A stretch of 64,000 nt of DNA from Orychophragmus violaceus (lineage: Eukaryota > Streptophyta > Magnoliopsida > Brassicales > Brassicaceae), in contig CM058230.1 in NCBI GenBank assembly GCA_030180135.1, positions 103,779,503 to 103,843,502 of the forward strand, in the 5' to 3' direction. This document shows, piece after piece, positions 42,633 to 55,655 of the stretch; position 1 is the first letter of the stretch, and every line of letters starts with the position of its first letter. A program made the translations under genes and the position numbers. The notes under the pieces are model-generated. The model was not told the origin of the DNA. It ran no database searches and worked only from the letters and a program-made list of their open reading frames with translations.

Positions 42633-44042
42633 TTGCGTTTCAGGTACGCCTGTAATCGTTCTGCAACGATCGACACGGTCCTGTGTGTCGATCGTTGCAT
42701 TCTCGAGCTTGCATCGATCGACGCTACGCTGCATCGATCGACACAGTGCGAAAGAATGATGGGAATGATGGAACGGATGTTGGAAAATCAACAGAATAAC
42801 TCGTTCTGCAGAGGCTATGGTTCCTATTCATTCACCAGAGATTATGAATCTCCATCATATCAGCCTGTTCCTCCTCACAATACACAGTCTAATAAGCTGA
42901 TGAGTATGATGGAGCAGTTATTGGAGAAGCAGGAAGAGGATTTAAACTACATCAATAGCTCTGGATTTCAAGAAAACAGGTTTGGTAATCAGCAAGGTAA
43001 TTCTTATCAGAGAACCTATGGATCGTCCTCATATCAGACACCTCCTGCTGCTAATGCTTATAAGAGCAAGATGGAATCCATGATGGAGCACTTACTAGAG
43101 GATCAGACCAAGACTGCTGTAGACTTCGACAGGAAGTTGGATGCTATGCATGAAAATCTGAATGGGAAGTTTGAATCTCAGAGCACACATGTGAAGAAGC
43201 TGGATGTTCAAATCCAACAGACATCTCAAGCAATACAAAGGCATAATGAAGTTGGGAAAGCTGAACAGTACAGATCCATCAAAGCTGTGACCTTAAGAGA
43301 TGAGATTGAGTTGCTAGGCGAAGAAGAGAGCATAATCTCGGATTTTCTGGATGAATATTGTCTGTGTGAGACATGCACCGATCGACACCCCCTTAGTGTC
43401 GGTCGACATGCAGTTCTGACGGCAATTTCGAGTTCTTACGATGAACAGAAATCGACCATGGTCGACACTGAAAGTCGACATCAATTCAATGTCGACCGAC
43501 ACCACTTCTGTGTCGGTCGACGCGACAGTCGGACATAACCAATTTCGCCCAAATCTGATGTTTTTGCTAAGGAACGGGTCTACAAACCTCCAATACCATT
43601 CCCAAAAGTTCCTATAAGGTCTAAACATGGGCAGAGTGTAGAGAAGTGCATGGTGGTGGTGGATAAGAAGATGATCTCCACTGATGGTTATTTGAAAGAA
43701 GCAGTTCAGATTGGTGGAACTACAGCGTCTGATAGTGGAGAAAAGAAGATGGTGACTCCTCAGGAATTTACTCTAACATCTTCCGAGCATGCAACTGCTC
43801 ATAAGCAGAAAGCTCCAAACATCAGATCTGCACCAAAGGTAAGGTATAAATCACTTAAGATTAAACCTCCTGACCGCATTGCTTTGAATGCAGGAAAACG
43901 CAGTATCCCACCCAAGCTTCGCTCCCGCCCTGATTCTGTTTACTCTTTCCTTGGGAGACCTCATGATCTGACAGCATACACACCACCCTGGATGAAGAGA
44001 TATTCACAGAGACATTCAAAGTCTTTGTTGAAACCGCTATGA
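42633..44042 (+). pseudogene. gag-derived ORF of S with embedded palindromes
   Basis: One frame (42633-44042) with a single TAA at 43536-43538. The first ATG in frame is about 42756, after a region in which the palindromes are translated (RSATIDTV, ASIDATLHRSTQ). The body is Met/Gln-rich with repeated MMEQLLEKQEED-like helices and then the gag C-terminal landmarks of Athila: HVKKLDVQIQQTSQAI, KAVTLRDEIELL, YKPPIPFPKVPIRS. The capsid core is not evident. The palindromes at 43378-43520 are also read through, as DRHPLSVGRH and VDRHHFCVGR. It is probably non-functional or only partly functional as gag. Confidence 0.65.
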
Positions 44043-45395
44043 CTCTGATATCTTCCCATAGTCAAGCTAATGACTCAAAACAAGCGCTGAGTGGGAGGCA
44101 ACCCACTGTTAGGTTAGTTTTAGTTTTCGTTTTTCAATTTGATTTGGTGTTTTTAATTTTTCTGTTTTTGTGTGTTCAAAGGCTTGAGAAACAGGCAGAA
44201 TCGCCTTGCATCGATCGACACACCCAGTGCGTCGGTCGATGCAGTCGCGATTTACGGTTTACCGAATCAATTGCGGTTTAGACATCGGTTATTCACATAA
44301 CCACGAGCATATTCGCCTTGCATCGATCGACACACATTGTGGCATCGATCGACACAGGGCGAAGACATGTAAGTGTTCTGCAACTTTTTGGATTGTTTCA
44401 ATTTGATATTTATTCTCACCGACCCTAAGATTGACACTACCGAGGACAGTGTGTTTTAAGTGTGGGGGAGGAGCTACTGACGCACGCTTTTGTTTTCTTA
44501 GTGTCAGTCCAGTTTTTCAAAAAAAAATTTTGTTTTATTGAGTCAAAACAGTTTAAGTAAGAAACAATGATTTTTTGAGAAGAGTTAACATATCTTGCAG
44601 GAACTTAAGTAACCATTGGGATGAAGTTGCAGGATCTATCTATGACTATTAGAAAACCCAGACACAGATCAACCTACTGAGGACACCCACATCACTTCAG
44701 GTATCAGAGGATCCTTTTACTGACTTCACCTTAATATTGACTTAATTTTCTCACCTAAGGGCTTGGTATACCTTGTGTCGGATTCCTTTGCTAGTTCTGA
44801 CACAGCCTGTAAACCTGTCCTATTTGGTTCCCTTCTCCCCTTCCATAAAATAAAAAAGAATAATAAACTGAGGATGAGTTGGTAACTCCGAAGTGGTCAT
44901 GGGAGTAGTAGCAAACACTATTACCTCCTGTGCATTCATGGAATGTGTCCAAAGTACACCCCAAAACGGAAAGAACACTGATAAAAAAATAAAATGATAT
45001 CCAGTGGGGAAAAATCAGTTGTTAAGGAAGGGAAAAGATAAGAAAGGGACTAGAGAAAGATAGTATGGTGGTCTAGAGCTGACAAGGTAAGAGTCCATGT
45101 GCCTTTGATCGATACTCCTTAGGTGAGACCGCACTTAAATACTTGCAGAAGTCAGTAGGGTGAATTTGAATGCGTGAATGTGATTGTGGAGTTTAATTAG
45201 GACAGTTGCTAAGTGTGAGGGAAGTATATGTTGGTCTTGATGTCTTGCAGGTGATTCTTTCAGTGGATTACTAAGGGGAATCTGAGTGTTGTTGCTTCGA
45301 AGATGAAAAGAGTTTCTGAAAGTTTTCAAACCTCTTCACCATGTTTTAGTTCTCTGTTTTGCTTGATGGCAAGCAAAGGCTAAGTGTGGGGGAGT
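44043..45395 (+). other. 3' region of S with two polypurine tracts
   Basis: Non-coding. AAGTGTGGGGGAG occurs at 44458-44470, after GACACTACCGAGGACAGTG, and again at 45382-45394 directly before the 3' LTR. Two palindrome pairs lie at about 44208-44240 and 44322-44355. No reading frame of note. Confidence 0.75.
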
Positions 45396-46553
45396 TGATA
45401 TACCATGGATTTTAGGGCTTTTAACCATGGTATATATCTTATTTATCGAGTTTATTATTATGTTTTAGAGTCTTTTCAGGTGTTTATTAGGTACATGCAG
45501 TTTTGGAGCGGAATTGGAGATAATGGAGCATTTTGGGCAAGTTTGGAGCATAAAGCCGAGAGAGCTAATTCCACCAAGTCTGGACGACCTCTGCATCGAT
45601 CGATGCACTCGTGGTGTCGATCGTTGCAGCCATGCAACATCAGATTTTGAAGACTTTGGAGATTTACACAATTGCCCAGAAGTTTCTCATATTCACAAGA
45701 AAGCCCCAATTCGTGTTTTACTTTATAATTAGGTTTTACAGCCACTTGTTAGGCGAAGTTTTAATTCTAAGCTTTTCTCGAGAGAGTCTTAGGGGCTGGT
45801 TTTTTTCTCGAAAGAGACTTGATTTCGAACCCCTGTTCTTATTCTCAGATTATTTTATGATATCTATTCTGACCATGTTTTTTGTTATGATTGCTATGTC
45901 TGAGTAGATCTCTCGTTAGGTTAGGGATTCTCGTTAGGGATTTGAAGGAATGTTAGATTAACTAATTTATTAGATTCATCATCTAGTTCTTCATCTAATA
46001 TGTTCTTAATGCTTAATCTGAACTGGCCATTTAGATTACTGATTCTAGGTTGATTTATGCAACGACAGTTGGTTTATTTAACTAGATCTGATTAGGTGAG
46101 CAATTTATCTATCCGCAAAGGAATTTGGTTTTGAGAAATTGTGAACGAACGAACTTGGAATTAATGCATGTTTAGAACTCTAGGATTCGCAACGAAAGTT
46201 GGCCTGCTAGGTTGTTAGACATAGATAATTATCGCAGCGACAGCTGGTTAGTTTTACCTTCGTGATTCTAGTTCAAGAAAATTATAGATTGAAATTGATT
46301 GTTTGATTATCTGATTTCCTGATATCCTGAGAACTCCCGAAACCTGACACCTTCGTTTGATTGCTTACAACTACCTCACTTGATTTATTACTTGCTATTT
46401 TGTTTACTTCTTTACAATTTGCTTTCTCCTAGTTTAATCTTTTCTGTTCTAATTCTATCGTTGACCGGAGTCCCTGTGGATTCGATACCCTAAGTACTAC
46501 AACTACATCACTGTGCACTTGCAGTTAGTATTGGGATAATTCTTGACCTATCA
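45396..46553 (+). repeat. 3' LTR of S
   Basis: 1158 bp, the partner of 41368-42526 with about 30 differences, ending TTGACCTATCA before TSD GTCTT. Confidence 0.9.
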
Positions 46554-46558
46554 GTCTT

Positions 46559-46797
46559 CTTGCTTCAGCAACAAACTTTGGTTCATCTAGTTCTATGTTC
46601 TCAGCACTCGATAAAGCATAAGCTACGAAATTAGTGTATGCATACCTTGATGGTGGCTTTATGATTCTCCTTTCATTGTTTCTTGTCAGCAAGTATTCAT
46701 CAAGAGACTCTGATTTCATCTCATTTCCTTGTTCATCTTCTGATTCAACATCCTCCTCAGATTCAGTTTTAGATTCTGATGTTTCTGAAGTTTATCC
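46559..46797 (-). pseudogene. Integrase-RT linker of old Copia T
   Basis: The minus frame reads an acidic Ser/Glu linker (SESKTESEEDVESEDEQGNE), then EYLLTRNNERRIIKPPSRYA and NIELDEPKFVAEARR, the start of the Copia RT region. It continues across S at 41362. The left flank of W, TATCC, is at 46793-46797; the matching copy should lie beyond the right edge of the window. Confidence 0.75.
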
Positions 46798-47510
46798 TGA
46801 TGGAATTCCTAGCAGTTCCTAATCCGATTAGGCAACCCTAAGTCTGAATTCCTAGCCTAGGATCTAAGGGTTTGTGTTATTGAAACATGGATCTCGCGTT
46901 TACCTTGTTCTGGCAGCGGAATATGGTCAGATAAACGAGATCTCTAGAGCGGCTCAGATGTTGCGCCTCTATATCAGTCCACACGCACACAAGCTGGAAT
47001 CCGCCGGGATGCTAGTGCCGGGAATCGGATCTCCTGGGAGTTTCTCAATTTAGAGAGGTGGCTTCAGTTGTTCTATCAAGAACACCCTTAAGTCAAATTC
47101 GAGCCTCATATCGAATATATAGGCTTTCAACTCGACCTAATTACCCAGTAATTGAACCGGGTCAATTTAAGTCATAATCCGAAACATCAGTTTCGGAATC
47201 GACCCCGTGTCGATCGATACACCTAGTGGTGTCGATCGACACACCTCTCAAAACTTGAATTCAATGCATATCCAATACACATTGACCATACCATATGCCA
47301 ATGATCAATCCCATACAAAGTGTATCCAGCTTGCTTAGGTGTGTGACCCTGTAGGTTCACATAATACTAGCAATGAGTTACAACTCATAAGTCATAAGCG
47401 GTTTCTAGCAAAACCTTATGATCCTCTAGTATCACATGAATTGTCCGATCTTGACAATACAACTATCATGCAGAGTAAGTACAATATGATTTCAGGACAT
47501 AATCCCAACA
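46798..47510 (-). repeat. 3' LTR of W
   Basis: 713 bp, on the plus strand TGATGGAATTCC to CATAATCCCAACA, followed by ATTTCCCACTTG (complement of the polypurine tract, 47511-47522). One palindrome pair lies at 47211-47238. Confidence 0.88.
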
Positions 47511-48341
47511 ATTTCCCACTTGTACTGGAATCACCTATTCCTATAATCCCTTCGTCTCTTTATATCGATATGGCATAAGGTAAGAGATTGTGTCATCCTT
47601 AATGTATCCAATATCGTGTTCATCGAACTCCTGATCTATACTGACAAACCAAACGACTGACAATCACCTCGTTTGAGCACGGCCATGCATTTTCTCAGTA
47701 TCAAATCTTCGATGAGCCCTGAGATATTTATCTCCTGTTATATAGGAGGGACAAATCCCATCTTGTTCCATCCCTGTTTCTACACACACTTCATGATACG
47801 CCTAAGCAGTGCCGTTATAGCCGCCAGTTACGGAACGACGTTTGACAAGGTCAAAGCGCACCAATTCATATGCTAGAAAGCACGATGAACTCAGGTCCAA
47901 GGACTATACTCTATTGTCGTAATGAGAACCTCCCATGACACTGATATAACTATCCTGTGGAGTTCTCATTGGCGGGTCATGTCCGATCATATGTTCACCA
48001 ACATATATCTATGTGATTGACTGTGATAATCATATCATTGACTCCATGAAACTTAGTCCAACAGTCACCTCACATGCTAGTCTCGCGCGATTGTTGGTGT
48101 CCCACTTCAACAACCTCGACTAGGGACAATCATAATTTATGTCATCTTTTACTTATAGGGTTTCATGATCAAGTCCTCAACTTGATGACCTATAAGATGA
48201 ACATAAAATACTTTGGGACCATTATTTAATCATCCAATAATTAAATAATACTGATGTCAGTTTTAACTTACACAAACATTGCCATAGCATGTCTATGTAA
48301 AGATTATAACATAGCTAAAATAACTTCCACTAGAATCAAGA
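47511..48341 (-). other. 3' UTR and polypurine tract of W
   Basis: Non-coding; similar to the 3' UTRs of Y and Z. No gene. Confidence 0.7.
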
Positions 48342-50440
48342 TCATCTCTTCAGATATCTAATACCTACAGCAACAGAATAAATCTCGTGCTTAGGTTGTG
48401 GGAGAGACTGCGGTGTTTTTGCTTGGAGCCCTTCCAACATATAGTACCGTTATTCAGACAAAAGACATATCCAAGTGGAAACCGGAAATCGTCTTTGTCC
48501 GTCTAACTACTCTCAACTGGTTCGTCACTTCCTCAGTTCACCACGAACCTATCCTTAGTGTTCCTCAAACACTTGGGATATTTCTGGCAACTGTTCACTA
48601 TACTTGTAATGCGTAAGCTGCATCTGGATGAGTGTAAATTATGGCATTCATGATGGATTCCATTGCAAAAGCATAAGGAATCACACTCACACATACTAGC
48701 TCAGCCAGTGTCCAAGACACTTCATCTTGCCAATATAATTGCCATAAGACCTTTGGTGTGAAGCCATTCTTGGAATAATGCATATTGGGACTCTCCAATA
48801 CCTTATCAACATAAGGATTCTGACACGATCCAATTAGCCTTCCCTATCCATCTCAATGGATCCTTATTCTAAGAACTCACGTGGCTTCTCCCATGTCTTT
48901 TGATGAAAATGACTTCCGACCCAAGTCTCATGAGACTTAAGCGACGGAACGTCGTTTATGAGAATGAGTATGTCATCTACATACAGAACGAGAAATGAAA
49001 CTACGCTCCCACTAGTCTACTTATAAACGCATGGTTTCATTTCGTTCCTGATCAAGTCAAAACTTTTGACCACTTTATCAGAATGTTGATTCCAACTCCA
49101 AGATGTCTGCTTCAATCCAGAAACGGATCGGAGAAGCTAACATGCATAGCTAGCAAATTTTCGGAGTTGGGGCTCACCATCGCTTCTTGAATTTCGCAGG
49201 TTCGTCATTTTTCAATGATCAATAGATCACGACAATTGGTTACGAGAAATCACTCTCGGGTTAGTGACGGATCCATTCGGATCTGTGAACTTCAGGCTCC
49301 ACAGGTGTAGGTCCTACATCACTTTGTAGTTCTCACCGCTGCTCTCCCTCAACAGGTTGAGCAGTCTCCTGTGTTTATCGAATTTCTTCGATGTGTACTT
49401 TTACTCCCATTGTTCTTATTGGAAAGTATAACCTTTCTCAAAAGACACCGTTCCGGACAACAAAACTTTGTTCTCGGATTGGTTATAAAAGTAACAAGCC
49501 TCGGTTTCCTTAGGACAACCAGCGAGGTAGAACTTACCAGATTTGGGTTCAAGTTTGTTAGCTATCATCCCCAAATGATCAGAAACAACATACTTGAAAA
49601 ACTTCTAGTCCACATCCAATGTGGTGTCTTTCAATTGATTCTGATTGAATCCCTTTTCTGCGCAAACACATAGACATTCTAGAGCGTATTCCTCAAAGAA
49701 TAACGGAAGATTCATGTGACTCATCATTAATCGGAGCATATCCAATAAGGTCCAATTCATTCTCAGAAACACCATTCAGTTTTCAGGAGAAATGAGTTGT
49801 GATACGATTTCACACTCAGTTAGATGATCACTCAATTCTTGACTCAAGTATTTTCCTCCGCGATCTAATCGAGGATCTTAATACTTCTGTCATATCGGTT
49901 CTATACTTCATTCTGAAACTCCTTTTGACCATTTCAAAGGATTCCGACTCGTGTCATGTCATATGAACACAGTCATACTTACTGAAGTCATCAATAAGGC
50001 AAATGAAGTATTGAAGATTTCCTCTGGCACTTATGCTCATCGGACGACATACATCAGTATGAATAATGCCCAATAAGCCGTTGGCTCTTTTCTTTAGCTC
50101 TGCTGAAGAAGCTTTAGTCATTTAGCCCAGCAAGCAGAATTCATATCTCATATGATTTATAATCAAATGAGCCCAAAAGCCCATAACTATGGAACTTCTG
50201 AATTTGCTTCACTTCTATGTGGCCAAAACGACTATGCCAAGGAAAGACTGGTTCGAGTCATCAGACTCAAACCTTTACTATATATGTTATATTCGAAACC
50301 ACGCTGGTTTAAGACATAAAACCCATTCTAAACAGGGTGCTACCATAGAATATTTCATTAAGGTCTAAAAAACAAAACTTGTCTTTTATCAAAATGAAAA
50401 ACATCCAAATTCTAACAAGAAAATGAAAGGCATCTTTTCA
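48342..50440 (-). pseudogene. pol of Copia W, heavily broken
   Basis: Minus-strand homology to the polyproteins of Y and Z can be followed from GAG-pre-integrase (about 50340) through integrase (about 49980-49740) and RT (about 49000-48900; a degenerate YVDD near 48975) to the conserved end SLPQPKHEIYSVAVGI and stop at 48344-48342. Many frameshifts and stops are present. About 300 bp of RNase H, including the catalytic Glu and second Asp region, is deleted near 48420-48440, where WKGSKQ runs directly into the terminal SLPQPK segment. Confidence 0.8.
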
Positions 50441-50445
50441 TATAG

Positions 50446-51278
50446 ATGATGCAAGATGGAAGCGTGTTTGACGTAGAACAGGGACTGAAGTCTCTCTATT
50501 CTAGATCGTGGGTGAAGTTGTGGTGAGATGGATTCAAACCTCGGGTCTCTAGACTCCTTAGAATGAACGTGAGATGATTGAATGGATAGAGGATGGATTG
50601 AATGTCGCCACACAAGAGATGAAAGATCTTGTGATAAGACTGAATCTAAGGTCGCTTTATATGACTCACAAGAAAGCTTAGAATCGAAAAGGAGTTTTCT
50701 CTCAAAGAAGAAGAACTGCGTTATTGTATTGATACTTGGTAAATGATACACGGCTGCTAAGGATCCTTATAAAGGGGATCGTGCAGCTGTTGCCTTCTAG
50801 GGCAGAAAACCTAATTACAACGGCTACTAAATACTAAAATATCCTATGGTCCGACTTTAAAGTAATACAGGGAAACTTGACTTACTTAACGACTAATACA
50901 GACTCTGACTCAGACAACTAATGTAATACTTGGACCTGCAAAATGAACAAACACAATATATGAATTGAAATCATACCTTATTGAGCGTGTGTGGTCGTCC
51001 ATGGTTGGGCCTAAGTGGGCTGAATTGAGAAGATCATCATCGAGTCTTCAATTGTCTTCATTTGGGACTCTAAACGCTCCACTTGATAATCTTGAGCTAG
51101 GAGACTCTGAATGGATGTGTTGAACAGTGCTCTGAGTCTTCTAGTTCCTGATCTTGTCCTCGGAGGATCTCTCATGGTCGTCACGTCTTGAGCAGCAGGT
51201 ACTTCTTCTAGGTCTTCTTGACGTATCTCTACGCTTGAGTCAATGCTTGAGTCGATGCTTGAGTCAATGTCCTCATCA
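50446..51278 (-). repeat. 3' LTR of V, containing the pol stop codon
   Basis: 833 bp. The pol frame enters the LTR at codons N-D-E of GGNDEDIDSS and ends at 51011-51013, so about 89 codons lie inside the LTR. The complement of the polypurine tract, TTCCCTCCCTCTT (51279-51291), abuts it and is itself coding. Confidence 0.92.
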
Positions 51279-54200
51279 TTCCCTCCCTCTTGAGAAGATT
51301 CTGACCTCAGAATTCCATCATCTGCATTATAAGGAAGCAAGTCAGCAACATTGAACACTGGTGAAATGGTCAACTCACCTGGCAGATCCAGCTTGTAGGC
51401 ATTGTTGTTGACTCTCTCCAACACTCGGAATGGTCCAGCTCCTCTTGGTGCTAGCTTGGATTTCCTCTGATTTGGGAACCTTTCTGTATGCATATGAACC
51501 CACACCCAATCTCCTGGATTGAAGATGAGCTCCTTTCTCCCTTTGTCAGCAGCCTTCTTATACTTGGCCGTCCTTTCCTCTATGTTGGCCTTCACCTTCT
51601 GATGCAGTTTCTTGATTAACTCAGCCTTTGATTCTCCATCCTGATTAGTAACATCTAATGGCGGCCAAGGAACAAGGTCTAAAGGGGTTTCTGGCTGAAA
51701 TCCATAGACAATCTCAAAAGGTGACAACTTAGTAGTAGAATGGTTAGCATGATTATAAGCAAACTCAACATATGGAATACAATCTAACCAGTTCCGTAAG
51801 TTCTTACCAACCGTGGCTCTTAAGAGAGTAGATAGAGTTTTGTTTACAACCTCAGTTTGTCCATCAGTTTGTGGATGACAAGTTGTTGAGAAGAGTAGCT
51901 TGGTTCCTAGCTTCCTCCAAAGAACTCTCCAGAAATGACTCAGAAACTTCGTGTCTCGGTCAGAAACAATAGTTCTCGGGATCCCATGTAAGCATACTAC
52001 TTCTTTAAAGAATAACTCAGCAGTTTGAGTGGCATCATTAGTCTTGGCACAGGGAATGAAATGTGCCATCTTTGAGAACCTGTCCACTACAACAAAAATA
52101 GAATCCTTTCCTCGGATTTTGGGTAAGCCTAAGACAAAATCCATTGATATATCAACCCAAGGCATACTAGGAATAGGAAGTGGCATATATAAACCATGTG
52201 GATGTGACCTGGATTTGGCTTTGAGGCAAGTGACACACTTGGAACAGAATCGTTCCACATCCTTCTTGAGGTGAGGCCAAAAGAAGTGTTCTACCAAAAC
52301 GCTCAGAGTCTTATCCACTCCAAAATGTCCCATGAGTCCACCACCATGTGCCTCCTTGATCAGCAAGTCTCGCATAGAACCCTGTGGAACACACAAACGC
52401 TTTTCCCTAAACAAATAACCATTATGTAAGTAGAAGGAACCTGTTGGGGCAGTGGTACAATCTTGATAGACTGAACCGAAGTCTGGGTCATCCTTATATG
52501 CATCCTTAAGGTGTTCAAACCCTAAGACCTTAGCCTCCAAAGTCGTGATCAGCATGTGTCGCCTTGAGAGTGCGTCAGCCACAACATTCTCCTTGCCCTT
52601 CTTATACTTTATCACGTATGGGAATGCTTCTACAAACTCCATCCACTTAGCATGTCTTCTCTTCAATGTTGTTTGTCCTCTAAGGTGCTTCAAAGTCTCA
52701 TGATCAGTATGTATGACAAACTCCTTGGACAGAAGATAGTGCTGCCATGTCTCCAACGACCTCACTAGCGCATAGAGTTCCTTGTCGTACGTTGGGTAGT
52801 TCAAGCTGGCTCCACTTAGTTTCTCACTGAAATAGGCTACTGGACACCCTCCTTGAGTTAGCACGGCTCCAATACCTAAGCCTGAAGCATCACATTCAAC
52901 CTCAAAAGTTTTGTTAAAATCAGGTAATACCAAAACTGGTGCATGCGTCAAGCGATCCTTGAGTCTGTTGAACGCGTCCTCTTGAGCTGATCCCCACTGA
53001 AATGCTACGTCCTTCTTGATCACAGCAGTGAGAGGGGCGGCTATAGTACTGAAATCTTTTGACAAAACGCCGGTAGAAGCTTGCCAATCCGTGGAAGCTC
53101 CTGACTTGTCCTATGTTGTTTGGTCTCGGCCATTCTTGGATTGCTTTGATCTTCTCTTGATCAACCTGTAAACCTTTGGAACTGACAACAAAACCTAAGA
53201 AAACCACTTCATTAGTACAAAAGGAGCACTTCTTAAGATTACCATATAGGCTTTCTTTTCGAAGTGTGTCAAGGACTAGCTCAAGATGCTTCTGGTGATC
53301 CTCAAACGATTTGCTATAAACCAATATATCATCAAAGTAAACTACTACAAATTTACTGATGTAAGCTCTTAGAACCTGGTTCATTAACCTCATGAAGGTG
53401 CTGGGTGCATTGGTTAGACCAAATGGCATGACTAACCACTCGTATAGCCCCTGCTTAGTCTTGAAAGCAGTCTTCCATTCGTCACCTTCTTTCATTCTTA
53501 CTTGATGGTATCCACTCCTAAGATCAATCTTTGAAAACACATTAGATCCAGATAGTTCATCAAGCATATCATCTAACCTTGGAATTGGATGTCGATATTT
53601 TATGGTGATGTTGTTGATTGCTCTGCAGTCTACACACATCCTCCAAGTTCCATCTTTCTTTGGCACTAAGAGAACTGGTACAACACACGGACTCAAGCTT
53701 TCTCTTATGTACCCTTTCTCCATTAAGTCTTGAATCTGCTTCTCCAACTCCTTAGTTTCTGTTGGGTTCATACGGTAAGCTGGACGGTTGGGCAATGGTA
53801 CACTGGGAACTAGATCAATCTGATGCTCTATTCCTCTAATAGGTGGTAACCCAGCCGGTATCTCTTCGGGGAACACATCTTTGTATCTGTCAAGCAGTGA
53901 TACAATCTCTGGTACAAGCACATTATCCTGTGAACCTGTAATCAACACATCTCTAAACACCATTAGTAGCACCGTTTCTTTTCGCTCTAAAGCCTTATAG
54001 ACAGTACTAGGAGTGATGTAAAGGTTAGTTTTACTTACCTTGGCCTCGGCAGCAAATTTGGATTGCATCTCATGTACCTCTTGAGGAGATAATGGAGCAA
54101 GCTGGAATTTGCGCTTGTCATGCGTGAAGGAATGAGTATTGGTGCGTCCGTTGTGTATGACTTCTCTATCAAATTGCCATGGTCTGCCGAGAAGCATATG

Positions 54201-55655
54201 GCCTACTTGCATTGGGACAACATCGCACAAAACTTCATCCTCATACTTCCCTATATTGAACTGAATCAGGACTTGCTCATGTATCCTGATCTCGGTGCTT
54301 GAATCTAACCATCTAAGGCGGTATGGCCTCGGATGTTGGGTTGTCTTCAAACCTAGCTTTTCCACCATAATCTTGCTAGCAGCATTAGTACAAGATCCAC
54401 CATCAATTATGAGACTACATACCTTGTTCTGAACTGAACATCGAGTGAAAAACAAGTTTTCTCTCTGGATGGTGTCTGGGTCACTCAAGGCACTCAATGC
54501 CCTGCAAACAACTAACATCTCTCCTGTCTCGGGAAATGCTACTTCCTCTTCTGAATCCGCAGCTTCAAGGTGTTCCTCTTCATCTTGAGACTCATATCCT
54601 CCATCAGGTGTTAAGATCATAACTCGCTGATTTGGACAATCTCGTGCATAGTGACCTTTACCCTGACACTTGAAACAAGTTATGTCTCGCGCTCTTGTAT
54701 TAGTGGTTGAAGACTTACCTGAGTCAGTACGGTTGTTCCTTGGAGCGTCATAAGCTGACCTCTTATCTTGGGAACCTGAGGCAACAGTCTTGCCTTTGTC
54801 AAGGTTCTTAGCTTGCGGTGCACTCCATTGATTCTTAGCCGGAGGTGCGTTCCATGAGCTAGGTCTTGAGCGACTCGCTGCCGCTGTCTTTCTCTTGATT
54901 CCTTGTTCAGCCTGCACGGCTGCATGCAACAAATCATTAAGATCATGACAAGGTTGACGTTCTACCTTTCTGGCAATCCGGTCATTGAGTCCATCAATGA
55001 AATGGCCCATGAGAACTTCTTCACTCTCGTCCAACGCCATCCGGTTCTTGAGTTGTTCAAACTCTTTGTAGTACTCCTCAACACTCTTGTTCTTCTGTGA
55101 CAGCTGCCTGAACTGCTTTTGCATATCTCTGTGGTAATGAGGTGGCACAAATCGCCTCCTGAAGTTGTACTTCAAGGCTCCCCAGGTTGTGATTCGCTCA
55201 AAGTTGTTCCGCCTACGGTCTTGGACTTCTCTGTCCCACCAAGTTAAGGCATGGTCCGTGAGTTGAGCCGAAGCTAAAGCTATCTTCTTCTGGTCATTGT
55301 ACTCGTAGTAGTCAAAGATGTACTCCATACGCCTCTCCCAATCAAGGTATGCTTCCGGATTAACCCTACCTGCAAAAGTTGGCACAGTTAGTTTCAAATC
55401 TTTTGCAAAGTTGCGGTTTACCTCTTGTTGTGGTTGGCGATCACGGCGGTGGTGTTGTTGATCTCTATCTCTTCCTCTTGTTCCTGCATTCAGAGTATGC
55501 TCACTCTCATCATCGTCAGACTGCTCGTCATTCCTTGGAAGTTCTAGTCGTCCAACCCTTTGATCAATCCGTCATATCTGAGCCGACAAGTCATTCCTCA
55601 AAGCTTGGAGCGTTTCTAGAAGAGTTGCATTAGGGTCTACTTGTTCTCCTGCCAT
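51011..55655 (-). pseudogene. gag-pol polyprotein of Gypsy V, two lesions
   Basis: ATG 55655 (MAGEQVDPNATLLETLQALR) opens a frame of about 1548 codons. Lesions: TGA at 55574-55572 (codon 28) and one extra A in an A-run near 53060-53057, just after FYRRFVK, which shifts the frame in RT/RNase H. Domains: gag capsid about 95-235; CCHC CFKCQGKGHYARDC about 327-340; protease LIIDGGSCTN about 415; RT with YFDD about 773-776; RNase H (VECDASGLGIG, HTDHETL); zinc-binding HHCC (CSKCVTC); integrase (MDFVLGLP, IVSDRDTKF, GQTEVVNKTL); a GPFRVLERV C-terminal integrase module; and a tail with repeated SSID and a basic PPRTRSGTRRLRALF motif encoded in the LTR. There is no classical chromodomain. Confidence 0.9.

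Larger units (their letters stand above)
41368..46553 (+). mobile_element. Athila-like Gypsy element S without pol
   Basis: 5186 bp between TSDs GTCTT (41363-41367 and 46554-46558), with LTRs of about 1.16 kb, a PBS, a gag-derived ORF, two polypurine tracts and no pol domain. The TGATATACC...CTATCA termini, the PBS TGGCGCCGTTGCCGGGGA and the GACTCAAAACAAGCGCTGAG / GGGAGGCAACCCA motif (about 44075-44105) are Athila-like. It must depend on a partner for RT and integrase. LTR divergence is about 2.5-3%. Confidence 0.85.

Noticed and set aside
23801..44360. CRISPR-like array (repeated palindromes with spacers)
   Set aside because: Plant nuclear context, pairs not in regular array, spacers not unique units, no associated genes.
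41377..45907. Duplicated 60-98-residue frames near 41.4 and 45.4 kb
   Set aside because: They are parts of the two LTRs of S, not duplicated genes.
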